64,000 nt of DNA from Plebeiibacterium marinum (GTDB lineage Bacteria > Bacteroidota > Bacteroidia > Bacteroidales > Marinilabiliaceae), in contig NZ_JAPDPI010000006.1 in assembly GCF_026013615.1 (NCBI RefSeq), positions 62,001 through 126,000 on the forward strand, in the 5' to 3' direction. The notes under the pieces were generated by a model, which saw only the letters and a program-made list of their open reading frames with translations, searched no databases and was not told the DNA's origin. Of this stretch, positions 34,463 to 44,743 are shown one piece after another. A program made the translations under genes and the position numbers. Within the stretch, counting starts at the first letter, position 1. The number at the start of each line of letters is the position of its first letter.

Positions 34463-35332
34463 TTATTGTGCTAATATAAATTCAGCAGTACCCATTCCTG
34501 TCCACCGACCAATTCCCCCATTAATATTTGAACTGGTACTTTTATTTATAAACGAAAATGGGTTAGATGAATTTTGTTGGTCCATATAAATATCCGACAA
34601 TACGTTAAATGAAGCCTGATCCAAAGCTGATATCCTCAACCCTATTGTATCTGTATCATAAAACTCATATACAGGAAGGTTTCTGGAAGAATCAGAGCTA
34701 TTAAGCCCTAAAGGATCCGGCTCTACACTCCGGTATATATTTTTAGTAAATACTTCCCCGTTTTTCCCAACATCATTAAACAAAGGAAATGCAGAAGAAT
34801 GGAAATTTCTATCCACACCAATAATTTTTATTTGCGAATAATAATAATCCACTCCACCACCATCATCTTCCAGGTCGGCTGATATGTACATAGTTGTATC
34901 TGAACTCTGGTGCATATTAACCTTTAATATTTTTGGCGGATCGGGTATTGAAGTGTTGCTCTCTATCCTGTTACCTTCCACCTCAATGGTTAATTGATAT
35001 TCTAATCCTGCTTCACCTTTCATTTGAACAGACCTATAAACAAAAGGAGGAAAAAATTCTTCCCTTCTGAACAAAGTCAAAATTTCTGACTCCCCTTTAG
35101 AAGAAGTTAAGGTAACCTTGGCATAATTTAAAAACGTATTTCTAATGGCAGCAGAATCGTAATTCGTTAAAAATGGAGAACTCTTAGTCAGTATAACATA
35201 GGCATAATTATCACTGGATATCCATCCATCAACCACAACTTTAGACTCATACCCGGGTTGTTCAATACTAATTTCCTTTGAGCAGGATATTAACAAAAGC
35301 AAAAAACCAAATACTATAATACTTCTACCCAT
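34463..35332 (-). CDS. DUF4249-family lipoprotein
   Basis: A 289-residue protein with a lipoprotein signal (LLLLISC, Cys near residue 17). The domain starts with KVVVDGWISSDNYAYVILTKSSP and contains the beta-rich core typical of DUF4249. It begins 2 bp after the TonB-receptor gene. DUF4249 lipoproteins regularly pair with a TonB-dependent receptor in Bacteroidota and are thought to act as a surface partner of it, in a way like SusD; the ligand is not known. Confidence 0.88.
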   Translation of the reverse strand: MGRSIIVFGFLLLLISCSKEISIEQPGYESKVVVDGWISSDNYAYVILTKSSPFLTNYDSAAIRNTFLNYAKVTLTSSKGESEILTLFRREEFFPPFVYRSVQMKGEAGLEYQLTIEVEGNRIESNTSIPDPPKILKVNMHQSSDTTMYISADLEDDGGGVDYYYSQIKIIGVDRNFHSSAFPLFNDVGKNGEVFTKNIYRSVEPDPLGLNSSDSSRNLPVYEFYDTDTIGLRISALDQASFNVLSDIYMDQQNSSNPFSFINKSTSSNINGGIGRWTGMGTAEFILAQ

Positions 35333-35334
35333 TG

Positions 35335-37671
35335 CTAAAATTTAAATTTCCAACTTATTGAAGGTAAGATAGGGAATAACGACACCTGACGGGCACTGAT
35401 ATCAAGATCATAACTCCCTTCGCCAGCTAAAACATCATAATATATAAAATAAGGATTACTCCTGTTAAACACATTAATTACAGAAAAATTTAACACTGAC
35501 TCCTTAAACACATCTGATTTAAGCTTATAATTTACAGACAAATCAAATCTTTGATATCCAGGCATCCTATAATTGTTGATACCTTCATAATCATTGGCAA
35601 TATCCCCCATCATCCAATATCTACCAACCGGTAAGGTTGTTTTATTACCTGAAGCATAAACAAACACGCCGCCTAAATCAATCCGGTCATTTATCCTGTA
35701 ACTACACAGCACATTCAGGTCGTGCCTCCTGTCATACTTAGCATCATGCCACTTCCCGTCATTAAGTTCATCAAACCGCTGCTGCACCCAGCCCAGGGTA
35801 TATGATATATTTGAATTAAATTTACCGTATGATTTTTTTGCATAAACCTCGATCCCATATGCCTTACTTTCCCCTTTAAAGAAATTATCCTCAAAGTCCA
35901 CTATTTCATCGCCCTGAAAATTCACGTTCAACATCAATTGGTTCTCCTGCCACCTTGAATAACCCTCTATTCCCATTTCAACATCCCACTTATCTATTTC
36001 TTTAAAATATCCTAAAGTCAGTTGTTTCCCGTTTTCCTCAGGCACTTTACCTGTAGCCGGCATCCAAACATCAGATGGCAACGGTATAGAAGCAATTGAA
36101 GTTAAATGAATGTTTTGGGGCACATACCCTACAGATCCTTTAATTGACGAATGTGATGTAAGCAGGTAAGTAAAGTTAACTATGCCTTTAAACATAAACC
36201 TTGCTTTATCCAAAGCCTGACTATAGGCCTTGTCATCAGAAAAGCCATTGGTCAATTTATCTGCATGTTGATACAACTGCACTCCTCCACCAAAATACAC
36301 ATCTAACCGAGGTAAAACACGATATTCGTCGCCCGCATAAACCTCAAAAATACGATGCAGGTACTCAATACGGGCATCATCAACACCGCTCCCCAAAGAC
36401 AGATCCAGACTATGCGGCATTATTTGCCGGCACTGGGCAGCTAATCCAAATCTCACTACATGCTTATCAGCATCGTAAACAAAACCGGTTTGTGCTTTAA
36501 CATGACTATATCTATTATTAAAAGAAAGCTTTTGTTCGAGTATACCCAAATTCAAGTCACTTTTATAACCAGAGTAGGCCAGACTAGAATTCATTGAAAA
36601 CCGGGATCCAAACAAATGCTTAATTAGAACCACAGCACCCTGGTTTCCCCATTTATTATCCAAAGCAATTTTGTTTCTATTTTGGGCAAATTCAAAAACA
36701 TCACCACCCGAATACCATGCCAATGTAACACTACTCTGTTTTCCCTGATACTTTATCTTTCCATTAAAATCGTAGAAATTAAATTTATTACTGGTGAAAT
36801 AATTTTCTTCATCCTCAATAAACTGTTCTGCCACAAATCGGATGCCTTCAAGGTAACTCCTCCTGAAACCCGCATGAAAAAACCACTTATTATTCCGGGT
36901 TTTACCCTGATAACAAATATTCGATGTCAGATTACCTATGTTTGCAACCCAATTATAATCGCCTTTTTTATTATCAATAGAATTAACAACAATGGAAGAT
37001 GCCAGCCTATTATTATAATCAACCGGGGCATTACCCTTATAAAAGGCAACATTATCGACTAAATAAGGGTTAAATACCGAGTAAATCCCCATCAGGTGAG
37101 ATGGGTTCATTAACTCAATCCCATCAAATAAAATATAATTCTGGCCTGGAGACCCACCTCGCACATAAATACCAGAATTGCCTTCATTAACTGACTGGAT
37201 ACCTGGAAGCAATTGCAATGATCTGACTATATCCGGTTCTCCCAGCAAAGCAGGGGTTATTAGTATTTCTTTTTGCTTAAGCACCATTTTTCCGGGAACA
37301 CTTCCCCGCACCAACGATTCATTAGTGGCACGGATCACAATTTCCTGTGTTTGATACTGTTTCTCTTGTAAAAACACCTTGATCAAGTCTCTGTCAGCTG
37401 CATCCAAACCCATTTCCAGCATTTCAAAGGCTGTATGAAAAAAACGCAACCTCACTCCTTCCCTATCGATAAGATCTATCTCAAATTTCCCTTCCGCATC
37501 CGTAATAGTTCCAATATTTGTACCCACAACCAAAACATGTACATTCACTACAGGCTCAAGCAACTCTTTATCAAGCACCTGACCAAACAAACGATAGGAA
37601 CGATCCTGCCCAAACACAGCAATATGAACAATCGACAAAAGAAGTAAAATATTGATTTTTATATAGCTCAT
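35335..37671 (-). CDS. TonB-dependent receptor with carboxypeptidase-regulatory-like N-domain
   Basis: A 778-residue receptor starting at ATG 37671, which gives a signal peptide ending IAVFGQ (an earlier in-frame ATG adds 18 non-signal residues). Residues 25-110 are a CarboxypepD_reg-like Ig domain (FGQVLDKELLEPVVNVHVLV). The plug region has GEPDIVRSLQLLPGIQSVNE and GIYVRGGSPGQNYILFDGIE; the barrel ends LPSISWKFKF. It forms a two-gene unit with the DUF4249 lipoprotein. Confidence 0.93.
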   Translation of the reverse strand: MSYIKINILLLLSIVHIAVFGQDRSYRLFGQVLDKELLEPVVNVHVLVVGTNIGTITDAEGKFEIDLIDREGVRLRFFHTAFEMLEMGLDAADRDLIKVFLQEKQYQTQEIVIRATNESLVRGSVPGKMVLKQKEILITPALLGEPDIVRSLQLLPGIQSVNEGNSGIYVRGGSPGQNYILFDGIELMNPSHLMGIYSVFNPYLVDNVAFYKGNAPVDYNNRLASSIVVNSIDNKKGDYNWVANIGNLTSNICYQGKTRNNKWFFHAGFRRSYLEGIRFVAEQFIEDEENYFTSNKFNFYDFNGKIKYQGKQSSVTLAWYSGGDVFEFAQNRNKIALDNKWGNQGAVVLIKHLFGSRFSMNSSLAYSGYKSDLNLGILEQKLSFNNRYSHVKAQTGFVYDADKHVVRFGLAAQCRQIMPHSLDLSLGSGVDDARIEYLHRIFEVYAGDEYRVLPRLDVYFGGGVQLYQHADKLTNGFSDDKAYSQALDKARFMFKGIVNFTYLLTSHSSIKGSVGYVPQNIHLTSIASIPLPSDVWMPATGKVPEENGKQLTLGYFKEIDKWDVEMGIEGYSRWQENQLMLNVNFQGDEIVDFEDNFFKGESKAYGIEVYAKKSYGKFNSNISYTLGWVQQRFDELNDGKWHDAKYDRRHDLNVLCSYRINDRIDLGGVFVYASGNKTTLPVGRYWMMGDIANDYEGINNYRMPGYQRFDLSVNYKLKSDVFKESVLNFSVINVFNRSNPYFIYYDVLAGEGSYDLDISARQVSLFPILPSISWKFKF

Positions 37672-37897
37672 CAAAGTATTTTCCCTAAAAAACACAAATA
37701 ACAGAATAATAAACTTCTTATACAATCCCCTGTAAATAAATTACTCCGCCTTACAAACAAACATTCCTCTCTATTATTTAAAAAATATTATCTACATCCA
37801 CCCTATAACCTTTACAAACCTCTTCCGTAACAAAGCACTAAAACACAATTTAAATAGTATTAGGCCACTATTTACACACAATTAAATTTACTAACAA

Positions 37898-39289
37898 ATG
37901 AAAAATTTTTTGAATTTAAACATTTGGGTTGCTGCATTTGCAGTACTATTTTTTGCCAGTTGTGAAGATGAAACCACAACTGATGAGCTGCAAGATGTTT
38001 TTGAATCAGAGTATTCGGAGCTAACTGCTGAAGATTCGAAACAAGATGTTGAAGATGCAGGTATTGCCCTGGTTCAAAACATTGACCAGCTTGAAGACGA
38101 AGAAGCTATTGATGTTTTAATGGAAATGGCTAACCTTTTTGGCGGATCAGCGGACGCTCCTGCCGGTACTTACAATGTACCTTTAAAGGCTGCATCTATT
38201 ATTGCCAACGACTCAAAAAGCTCAGCTGAAGTATTTGGTTTATTAAAAGCTACTACAGAACAAGGGTTAGCGCTTAGTGATTCTTTTGCAGCTCAATGTG
38301 CTACTTACGCATATGATTTGACTTCCGGGGAATTTATTAAAAGCGAAAATGCAGATGCCATTGTTATCCAATTCCCAGGAAAAGAAGGTGATTTATCAAA
38401 CACTGCTGAAATTACCATTGGTAGTTTTACCGTTAAAGAAATTACTTCACCAAGAGAAGAATTTTCAATGTTTACTTCTATAGAAGTTCCTACTGGTTTA
38501 AAAGCTACATTAAAGTATGAGGGCAGCGAGATAATGGCCTATACTTTAACAGCCGACTATGCCGCTGACGGGACTCCTACTTTGCTTGAAAACGTATTAG
38601 AAATTGGAAGCTTTTCTTTTAACCAATCTCTTACTCATTCTATTAACAAGAGTGCAAGTTTTGATTACAGCTTTAAAAATGGCAGCACTATCCTAATTGC
38701 TTTCGGAGCAGAAGCCAATGGCGACTGGTCATCGGAAAATATTGCTGACAATACTTATGTAAATGAATACTTAGATAACGAAACAGACGTTGAAGAGATT
38801 ATCAACAACTCAAATGCTTATATTCAGTTTATGAATTTAAAAGCTGTTGGTGAAGTTGATATCAAGGCCATTGTGGATGCAGAACAAGCGTTTGAGAAAG
38901 CTCATGAAGCTGACGAAGATGAGTGGGGTAATTATCCTGATGAAATCAATAAATTAGAAACAGAAACCCTTGTTGAAGCAGTAAAAGAAAACGCCAGGTT
39001 TGTTCTTGTTTACACAGCAGACAACACAATGATTGCATCTCTTGAACCATACACTGTTGAAGATCCTTACAGCTATACAAGGGATGGAGTTACTTATACA
39101 GAAAATGACTACTATCTTGATTTCAGGATGATTTTTAAAGATGGCTCACCTGTTTCTATGGAAACATTTGTTGAAGATGAGTTAACAGGTTTCTTTGATG
39201 CCTTAAATGACTTCATTATAACAATCAATGGAAATTACAACACCACTATTGAACCAATAGATCTTTCTGACGAGGAACCTGTTCTGTAA
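37898..39289 (+). CDS. Large acidic lipoprotein, unknown function
   Basis: A 463-residue protein with a clear lipoprotein signal ending FFASC (Cys near residue 25). The mature chain is rich in Asp/Glu/Ala/Thr, starts with an acidic linker (EDETTTDELQDVF) and has a helical stretch at about 50-80. No domain was recognised. Upstream lies a divergent TonB-receptor/DUF4249 pair, and a terminator follows. Being Bacteroidota, the acidic residues straight after the Cys may direct it to the cell surface, in line with the known lipoprotein export signal of the phylum. Confidence 0.8.
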   Translation: MKNFLNLNIWVAAFAVLFFASCEDETTTDELQDVFESEYSELTAEDSKQDVEDAGIALVQNIDQLEDEEAIDVLMEMANLFGGSADAPAGTYNVPLKAASIIANDSKSSAEVFGLLKATTEQGLALSDSFAAQCATYAYDLTSGEFIKSENADAIVIQFPGKEGDLSNTAEITIGSFTVKEITSPREEFSMFTSIEVPTGLKATLKYEGSEIMAYTLTADYAADGTPTLLENVLEIGSFSFNQSLTHSINKSASFDYSFKNGSTILIAFGAEANGDWSSENIADNTYVNEYLDNETDVEEIINNSNAYIQFMNLKAVGEVDIKAIVDAEQAFEKAHEADEDEWGNYPDEINKLETETLVEAVKENARFVLVYTADNTMIASLEPYTVEDPYSYTRDGVTYTENDYYLDFRMIFKDGSPVSMETFVEDELTGFFDALNDFIITINGNYNTTIEPIDLSDEEPVL

Positions 39290-39320
39290 ATTAACATTTC
39301 AAGACATTAATAATATCAAG

Positions 39321-39348
39321 AGGCTGTTCATTTGAGCAGCCTTTTTTT
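39321..39348 (+). terminator. Rho-independent terminator after the 463-residue lipoprotein
   Basis: AGGCTGTTCA at 39321-39330 faces TGAGCAGCCT at 39333-39342, which can pair with one G-U pair and a tight loop, followed by a run of seven T. Confidence 0.8.
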
Positions 39349-39433
39349 ATGACTAAACCCTCCTCGCTACAAATATTTTAGTCAATAATTTTTTAGTGTT
39401 TGTAACACAAGCTGGCAGAAAGTAATGACATCG

Positions 39434-40588
39434 CTACAACAACAGCAAAAACTCACTCATCACATACCCAAGATAGGTACCAATAGCATAACCAATAACC
39501 CCAACTGTTATTCCGTGCACAACAATCTCTTTATTTTTGATTGCCCCGGCTACTACCGGCACAAAAGGAGGACTACAAATTAATGACACCGAAGTAACCA
39601 TAACTGTATCAACATCTACATGAAATAATTTAGAAAATGCTATATGTAAGAGGGTTGAACCAAAAACAGCAAACCCCACATAGGAAAACAAAGTTAAATC
39701 AATATTGCTCAGTTCCGAAATATTAAGCTTTGATGCTACAACAACACTAAAAACCAAAATAAAATACATGCCCAAATCATAGGTTTTAGGAATGTCACGC
39801 ACCTTATTATTAAAAGACAGCATTATGGCCAATGTAGTAATTGTAAGTATAAAAACAGCCATTTGCGACTTTTCTGCAACCAGCATCATTAAAACGCCCC
39901 CAATTGCAACAATAACAAAAGTAAAGCCAAGGGCCATCAGCAGTCTCTTTCTATATTCATTTTTTAAAATACCCCCAAATAATTCTTTTCGCTCTTCTAT
40001 TTGATGAGCCACTGGTACATTTAAGCCAGATTTAAAAGCCGGTAAAACATAACCCAACATCTTTTTTCCAACAGCAATAATAAATAACAAGTGCAAAGTA
40101 GAAAACAACATATCATAAGTGTGTACCGATATATAGGTTGGGGCATCAATATCCAAAGCCATCTTTAAGGCAGCCAGATTCGGAGTTCCACCTGTATATA
40201 CACCACATAACAAACCAGCTACTTTATGCAAAGATTCCACTCTACTGCCACCAAACAAAAAATAGCCACCAACAATAACAATCAACAAAGCCAATAGGGC
40301 AGCCACCAATGAATAGAATGTATTACGCGCCAGCAAAAGTGATTTTTTAAAATCATTTGAAAACAATAACAAAGGTATTGCCAATGGAATACATAAGGAC
40401 ATCATAAATTCCTGAAGCCGCTCAATTTCTTCTCCTACCAACAAACCTGAAGAAGCCATTAAAATACCCAACACATAGGCTATCAGAACCGATCCTGCCT
40501 TATTTACCGATTTATATTTAAAACACAGCCACAGTATCCCCAATGGTGCAAAAAAATATACTAATCCCAACACAATAATCCACATCAT
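39434..40588 (-). CDS. DUF819 family membrane protein
   Basis: A 384-residue integral membrane protein with about eleven predicted helices. Segments such as GVYTGGTPNLAALKMALDI and SPPFVPVVAGAIKNKE are characteristic of DUF819 (YjcL-like), a family distantly like sodium:solute transporters but without a settled substrate. The gene lies 33 bp after dacB on the same strand. Confidence 0.82.
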   Translation of the reverse strand: MMWIIVLGLVYFFAPLGILWLCFKYKSVNKAGSVLIAYVLGILMASSGLLVGEEIERLQEFMMSLCIPLAIPLLLFSNDFKKSLLLARNTFYSLVAALLALLIVIVGGYFLFGGSRVESLHKVAGLLCGVYTGGTPNLAALKMALDIDAPTYISVHTYDMLFSTLHLLFIIAVGKKMLGYVLPAFKSGLNVPVAHQIEERKELFGGILKNEYRKRLLMALGFTFVIVAIGGVLMMLVAEKSQMAVFILTITTLAIMLSFNNKVRDIPKTYDLGMYFILVFSVVVASKLNISELSNIDLTLFSYVGFAVFGSTLLHIAFSKLFHVDVDTVMVTSVSLICSPPFVPVVAGAIKNKEIVVHGITVGVIGYAIGTYLGYVMSEFLLLL

Positions 40589-40621
40589 CTTTTTTCTCTA
40601 TCTAAATACTACGTTCTTCCT

Positions 40622-42007
40622 TTATTTTATCAATATCCTTGTAACCAGGTCATCCAATTCTCCCCTTATAATTTTTGTTTCAACCAGATAATTATTTGCT
40701 AATACACAAAAGGAACATACTTCGTCGGAAGCCAATGTTGCGTAGCCACAATACCCCAATACACCTTCCATCGAACCACTCTTTCCAATGATTTTACCTT
40801 GTAAATCAGGGTGTTTAAATACACTTTTTAAAGTGCCATTTACACCACCTACGGCAAGGGATGCTTTAAACACTTCAAAACAAACACTTTCCCTTTTCAT
40901 CCAGGAAAGCAATTGTACCATGCCCTTTGGTGAAATTAAATTTTTCGGAGTCAGACCACTACCATCGCGTAATCTAAAATACTGATCGAACTCTATTTTA
41001 TCTTTCCAAAACCCACGGATGGCAAGAATCCCGTTATCCCAACTTGCTTTGCCGGTATACTCTTTTGCCAGGACTAAAAACAAGGCATCTGCAAACAGGT
41101 TATTACTTTTTTGATTTGTAATTCGAATGATTTCAGAAAGATCTGGTGAGAAATAACTGAATAAGTCAGTTTCCTCTTCCTGGGCTTTAAAATCCACCAA
41201 CATCTCATTTGCTATTTCAATTCCATGATGAATTAAGTATTCCGAGAATTCCCGGGCAAATACCCTTTGCGGATCGGGCATCGCTGCCTTAATTTTAAAG
41301 GCTGATCTATGGGACGGGATAGATCCTTCTATCCACCATTTATTGATTTCCGGAACTCCATAAACATAGGCACTATCTTTACTATGAGAGGCTGCAACAA
41401 CATCACATTGCAAGGCATAAGGATAAATATCCGGATCAACAGATTTAACCACGCAAGTTTCTCCAACTGCGGATGAACTTAATACCACATTCACCGTATT
41501 GTCGCGCCAGTTAAAACCATGAGGAAAACCACCATAGTAATTACCAATATCTTCCCAAAGCCTTGGCGAAGAATACCCGGGCGAACTGGATTCAACCCTT
41601 ATGATTCCTTCAATTCTGGTTATCCCTTCCTTTTGGAGCCCTTTACTCAGGGCTTCAAAAAAGCATGAAGGCTTTGTTTCTTCAAAATATTTAGAACCCA
41701 AAGTAGGGTCTCCACAAGCTTTTATTACAATATCTCCGTATAAAACATGATTAGATACGGTTCCTGAATAACACACCTTTGTTTCAAACTGAAAATCAGC
41801 TCCAAGAACTTCAAGAGCCGTAGCTGTAGTTACAATTTTAGTTAAAGAGGCTGGGATCAACTTCTTTTCTTCATGATATGCAAAAACGGTATCTGTATTT
41901 GACAGATTATATACTAAACCGGAAAACAAAGCCCCTGAATCAGAGATGTATTGGGCTTTTATATATGTACTAAAAAGAATAATAGAGAACGTAAAGATAT
42001 ATCTCAT
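40622..42007 (-). CDS. dacB: D-alanyl-D-alanine carboxypeptidase/endopeptidase (PBP4)
   Basis: A 461-residue class C penicillin-binding protein with a signal peptide ending YIKAQ. The active-site SxxK is SLTK at 54-57, followed by SNN near residue 297 and the KTG-box variant KSG near 412 (GKSGSMEG). Between the first two motifs lies the large PBP4-type insertion (roughly 75-260). The enzyme acts in the periplasm on D-Ala-D-Ala ends and crosslinks of peptidoglycan. It is followed by DUF819. Confidence 0.92.
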   Translation of the reverse strand: MRYIFTFSIILFSTYIKAQYISDSGALFSGLVYNLSNTDTVFAYHEEKKLIPASLTKIVTTATALEVLGADFQFETKVCYSGTVSNHVLYGDIVIKACGDPTLGSKYFEETKPSCFFEALSKGLQKEGITRIEGIIRVESSSPGYSSPRLWEDIGNYYGGFPHGFNWRDNTVNVVLSSSAVGETCVVKSVDPDIYPYALQCDVVAASHSKDSAYVYGVPEINKWWIEGSIPSHRSAFKIKAAMPDPQRVFAREFSEYLIHHGIEIANEMLVDFKAQEEETDLFSYFSPDLSEIIRITNQKSNNLFADALFLVLAKEYTGKASWDNGILAIRGFWKDKIEFDQYFRLRDGSGLTPKNLISPKGMVQLLSWMKRESVCFEVFKASLAVGGVNGTLKSVFKHPDLQGKIIGKSGSMEGVLGYCGYATLASDEVCSFCVLANNYLVETKIIRGELDDLVTRILIK

Positions 42008-42328
42008 ACCACAATGTTTTAACCTAACCAGGACCAGTCCATTTCATCTGTTCATTTTTTTGTTTTTTAAAAAAAATAAAATCTCTACTAACCCCAAACA
42101 ATCAACAAATAACTAATGAATAATAACTAGTTCCTGTAAGAAAACTCATGATTCCTACGCTCACCCTTTGATTCCCTAAAGGGGAAAACTCCAACGCACT
42201 GTGCGGAAGCAACTTCCCCCTTAGAGCCTGTTCCGAACTTGTATTCGGGAGACTGAGGGGTGTGGGTGGGCTAACAAAAATTTCAGCAGTTTTCTTGCAA
42301 GCACTAACTAATGACTATTGACTAATAT
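42008..42328. other. Intergenic region holding a MITE-like element inside simple repeats
   Basis: 321 bp. It contains TAATGACTA-type repeat fragments on both sides (42111-42130, 42303-42330) of a 163-165-bp inverted-repeat element. No coding potential was seen. Confidence 0.55.
42135..42299. mobile_element. MITE-like element, copy 1
   Basis: About 165 bp flanked by inverted ends: TGTAAGAAAACT at 42135-42146 and AGTTTTCTTGCA at 42288-42299 (11 of 12 complementary). The interior has CCCTAAAGGGGAA, also found in related form in copy 2 at 61808-61972, which has the same size and the same end motif. There is no open frame. The element sits inside a tract of TAATGACTA repeats, flanked by them on both sides. 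Confidence 0.55.
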
Positions 42329-43369
42329 TTACTCACCATCCCCAACTTGAATTTTTAGTTCATCCAATACTTTTAATCTTTGGGTCATATAAACAGAATA
42401 TAGCTTCAGCCGTTTTTTCTCTACATTAACCTGTCCACCAGACGAACCCGACAAAGAACCAAGACCTTCATTTATCCAGTAATTAGCCGATTCATAATCA
42501 CCAAGTATTTCAGAGGCCAAAGCTAAATTATATGCAGCACGGGATTTAACCTTTGTTTTGGCATGGTCGAATACATATTTCCATACTTTAATGGCTTCCC
42601 CCCAATTTTCTGAACGAACATATTCTGTCGCCTGCATAAACTGAATATTTCCGGAATTGTAGAATCCCCTCTTTTGTTCCTGCCAGTATGGTGCAATATC
42701 ATCAGCAGCCTTTTCGCCCATATAATTTGCCAGATCAGCCAAAGCGCTTTTAAGAGGCGGCAACTGGGCCGCAATATAGGCCATTGAGCCACCGTAAGCA
42801 TCCCACGAAATAGTATCCCTGTGAATCTCTTTATATTCCACCGTACGGTTCAAACTATTATAAGTCCTTAAAAGCACTGCGGCGCTGGCATCCATCAATG
42901 CAAAGAGGTTACCATCATGTACTTTTTTTACTTCAATTTTTGTATGGTACAAATAATCGTCAACAGACACAACTGCTTCGGCATTGTATTTTTTACAGAT
43001 GGCATCAATAATTTCCCAGGTAATATGCCCCTTAACCAAACCACTCCTTTTTAACGGATCCGGATGAACATATACAGAATCGAAAAAACTCCTCTGTTCC
43101 AGCTCATATTTCAAACCATCCAACGCTATCTGAGCAAAGTCATCTTTCCAAATGGTATCTACTTCATACGATTCTGATGGTAATATGATTTCATGGATTT
43201 TCTCCCCCCTGAACAAAAGCGAATTATCTATCAGCACCACCGATTTTATTTCCGGTTGAAGGGAATGTTTTGCCGGAATCAACACATCAATACTCAGAGG
43301 TTCATATGTTGAACAGGACACAAAAACTGCCACTGCTGAAATTATAAATAGATACGCTCGTTTCATCAA
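42329..43369 (-). CDS. DUF6340 family lipoprotein
   Basis: A 346-residue protein with a lipoprotein signal ending FVSC (Cys near residue 19). It has the DUF6340 features: an N-terminal IDVLIPAKHSL, KSVVLIDNSL, a central EAVVSVDDY and the C-terminal TPR-like helices (GDYESANYWINEGL). The function is unknown; the family is a common, stand-alone Bacteroidota lipoprotein. The stop codon borders the TAATGACTA repeat tract. Confidence 0.85.
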   Translation of the reverse strand: MMKRAYLFIISAVAVFVSCSTYEPLSIDVLIPAKHSLQPEIKSVVLIDNSLLFRGEKIHEIILPSESYEVDTIWKDDFAQIALDGLKYELEQRSFFDSVYVHPDPLKRSGLVKGHITWEIIDAICKKYNAEAVVSVDDYLYHTKIEVKKVHDGNLFALMDASAAVLLRTYNSLNRTVEYKEIHRDTISWDAYGGSMAYIAAQLPPLKSALADLANYMGEKAADDIAPYWQEQKRGFYNSGNIQFMQATEYVRSENWGEAIKVWKYVFDHAKTKVKSRAAYNLALASEILGDYESANYWINEGLGSLSGSSGGQVNVEKKRLKLYSVYMTQRLKVLDELKIQVGDGE

Positions 43370-43470
43370 TAAAAGTTTGAAAGTAGCAGCTTAAAGGAAA
43401 AACATAACAGTAATTCCCTTTAAGCCATAGTATTTTATGATATTTTTAACAACAAAAATCCTGCCTAAGG

Positions 43471-44634
43471 CTATTTTGCCATTTTCAAAATTTGAGTCAC
43501 CATTTCGTGGTTCAACCTTTTAAAATAACCTATCGGCCCAAACTTACAGGCTTTTTCTCCCATTACCTTAAAATGTTCATCTGAAATATCAACTTGCGAC
43601 AAAGAGGAAGGCATATCCAGAGAATTAAAAAATGACCTGATGGCATCAATTGTTGCTTTGGCAATTTCCAAATCATCAGAACCCTCAATTCCAAAAACAT
43701 TTTTTCCTAAACGGGCAAATTTAAAGGCAGTTTTATCATTTAAAACAAACTGCATCCAATAAGGGAACAAAATTGCCAGTCCAGCCCCGTGTGTCAAATC
43801 ATATATGGCACTTACCTCATGCTCTATCATATGGGTAGCCCAATCGCCCATCATTTTACCGGTACCTGTTAAACCGTTCAGTGCCAAACTGGATGCCCAC
43901 ATTAAATTAGCACGGGCTTCATAGTTTTCCGGATCCTGGAGAACCACCGGACCATATTTAATACATGTTTTTAAAATGGATTCAGCAATACCATCCTGAA
44001 TATCCGTTCCCGGGTCAGGTGTAAAATACTGCTCAAAAATGTGGCTCATTATGTCGACCGTACCTGCTGCCGATTGCCATTTGTTAACCGTAAAAGTATA
44101 GGTAGGATCAAGCATTGAAACTTTAGGGCGCAAACAATCATTACCCGTAGCCAATTTTTCCTGTGTTTCATCATTTGAAACCACCGTACTCCCGTTCATT
44201 TCCGAACCGGTAGCTGCTAATGTAAGCGCACAACCTAGTGGCAAAGCTTTATCCGGCGCTGCTTTTCGCAAATAAAAATCCCAGGGATCACCCTCATATA
44301 ACACACCCGCTGCCATGGCCTTTGACGCATCTATAACACTCCCCCCTCCTAAAGCCAGGATAAAACCTAAATCATTCTCACGGCATATCTTTATTCCTTC
44401 TTTTACACTTGACAAGCGTGGATTGGGCAAGATGCCACTTAATTCCTTGTAAAATGCGCCTTTTTCGTTTAAAGCTGTTTTTACCTTATCCAATAATCCG
44501 CTTTTTATAACAGAACCCTTTCCGTAAGTAATTAAAATCCTGTCTGAGAAGCACAATACTTCATCAATAAGGTTATTGACCTGGTTTTTACCAAAAATAA
44601 TTTTGGTTCCTGCCTGATATGTAAAATTTTTCAT
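43471..44634 (-). CDS. Iron-containing (NAD(P)H-dependent) alcohol dehydrogenase, YqhD/BdhA-like
   Basis: A 387-residue group III alcohol dehydrogenase, the same length as E. coli YqhD. Cofactor-binding GGGSVID lies near residue 94; metal ligands are seen in IMSHIFEQYF, ATHMIEHEVSA and DLTHGAGLA. It reduces aldehydes such as butyraldehyde or glyoxal-type compounds with NAD(P)H. It lies on the minus strand upstream of DUF6340 by about 100 bp. Confidence 0.9.
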   Translation of the reverse strand: MKNFTYQAGTKIIFGKNQVNNLIDEVLCFSDRILITYGKGSVIKSGLLDKVKTALNEKGAFYKELSGILPNPRLSSVKEGIKICRENDLGFILALGGGSVIDASKAMAAGVLYEGDPWDFYLRKAAPDKALPLGCALTLAATGSEMNGSTVVSNDETQEKLATGNDCLRPKVSMLDPTYTFTVNKWQSAAGTVDIMSHIFEQYFTPDPGTDIQDGIAESILKTCIKYGPVVLQDPENYEARANLMWASSLALNGLTGTGKMMGDWATHMIEHEVSAIYDLTHGAGLAILFPYWMQFVLNDKTAFKFARLGKNVFGIEGSDDLEIAKATIDAIRSFFNSLDMPSSLSQVDISDEHFKVMGEKACKFGPIGYFKRLNHEMVTQILKMAK

Positions 44635-44691
44635 TAGTTATATATGTATTAAGATAGAACACCAATATTACAAAATAGATTATTGACTAAC

Positions 44692-44722
44692 AAAAAAAGG
44701 GTACCCAAACGGATACCCTTTT
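44692..44722 (-). terminator. Rho-independent terminator after fabG
   Basis: AAAAGGGTACCC at 44695-44706 faces GGATACCCTTTT at 44711-44722 (11 of 12 paired, 4-nt loop), with a T7 run on the minus strand. Confidence 0.9.
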
Positions 44723-44743
44723 ATATGTTTTGTATGTAAAATA

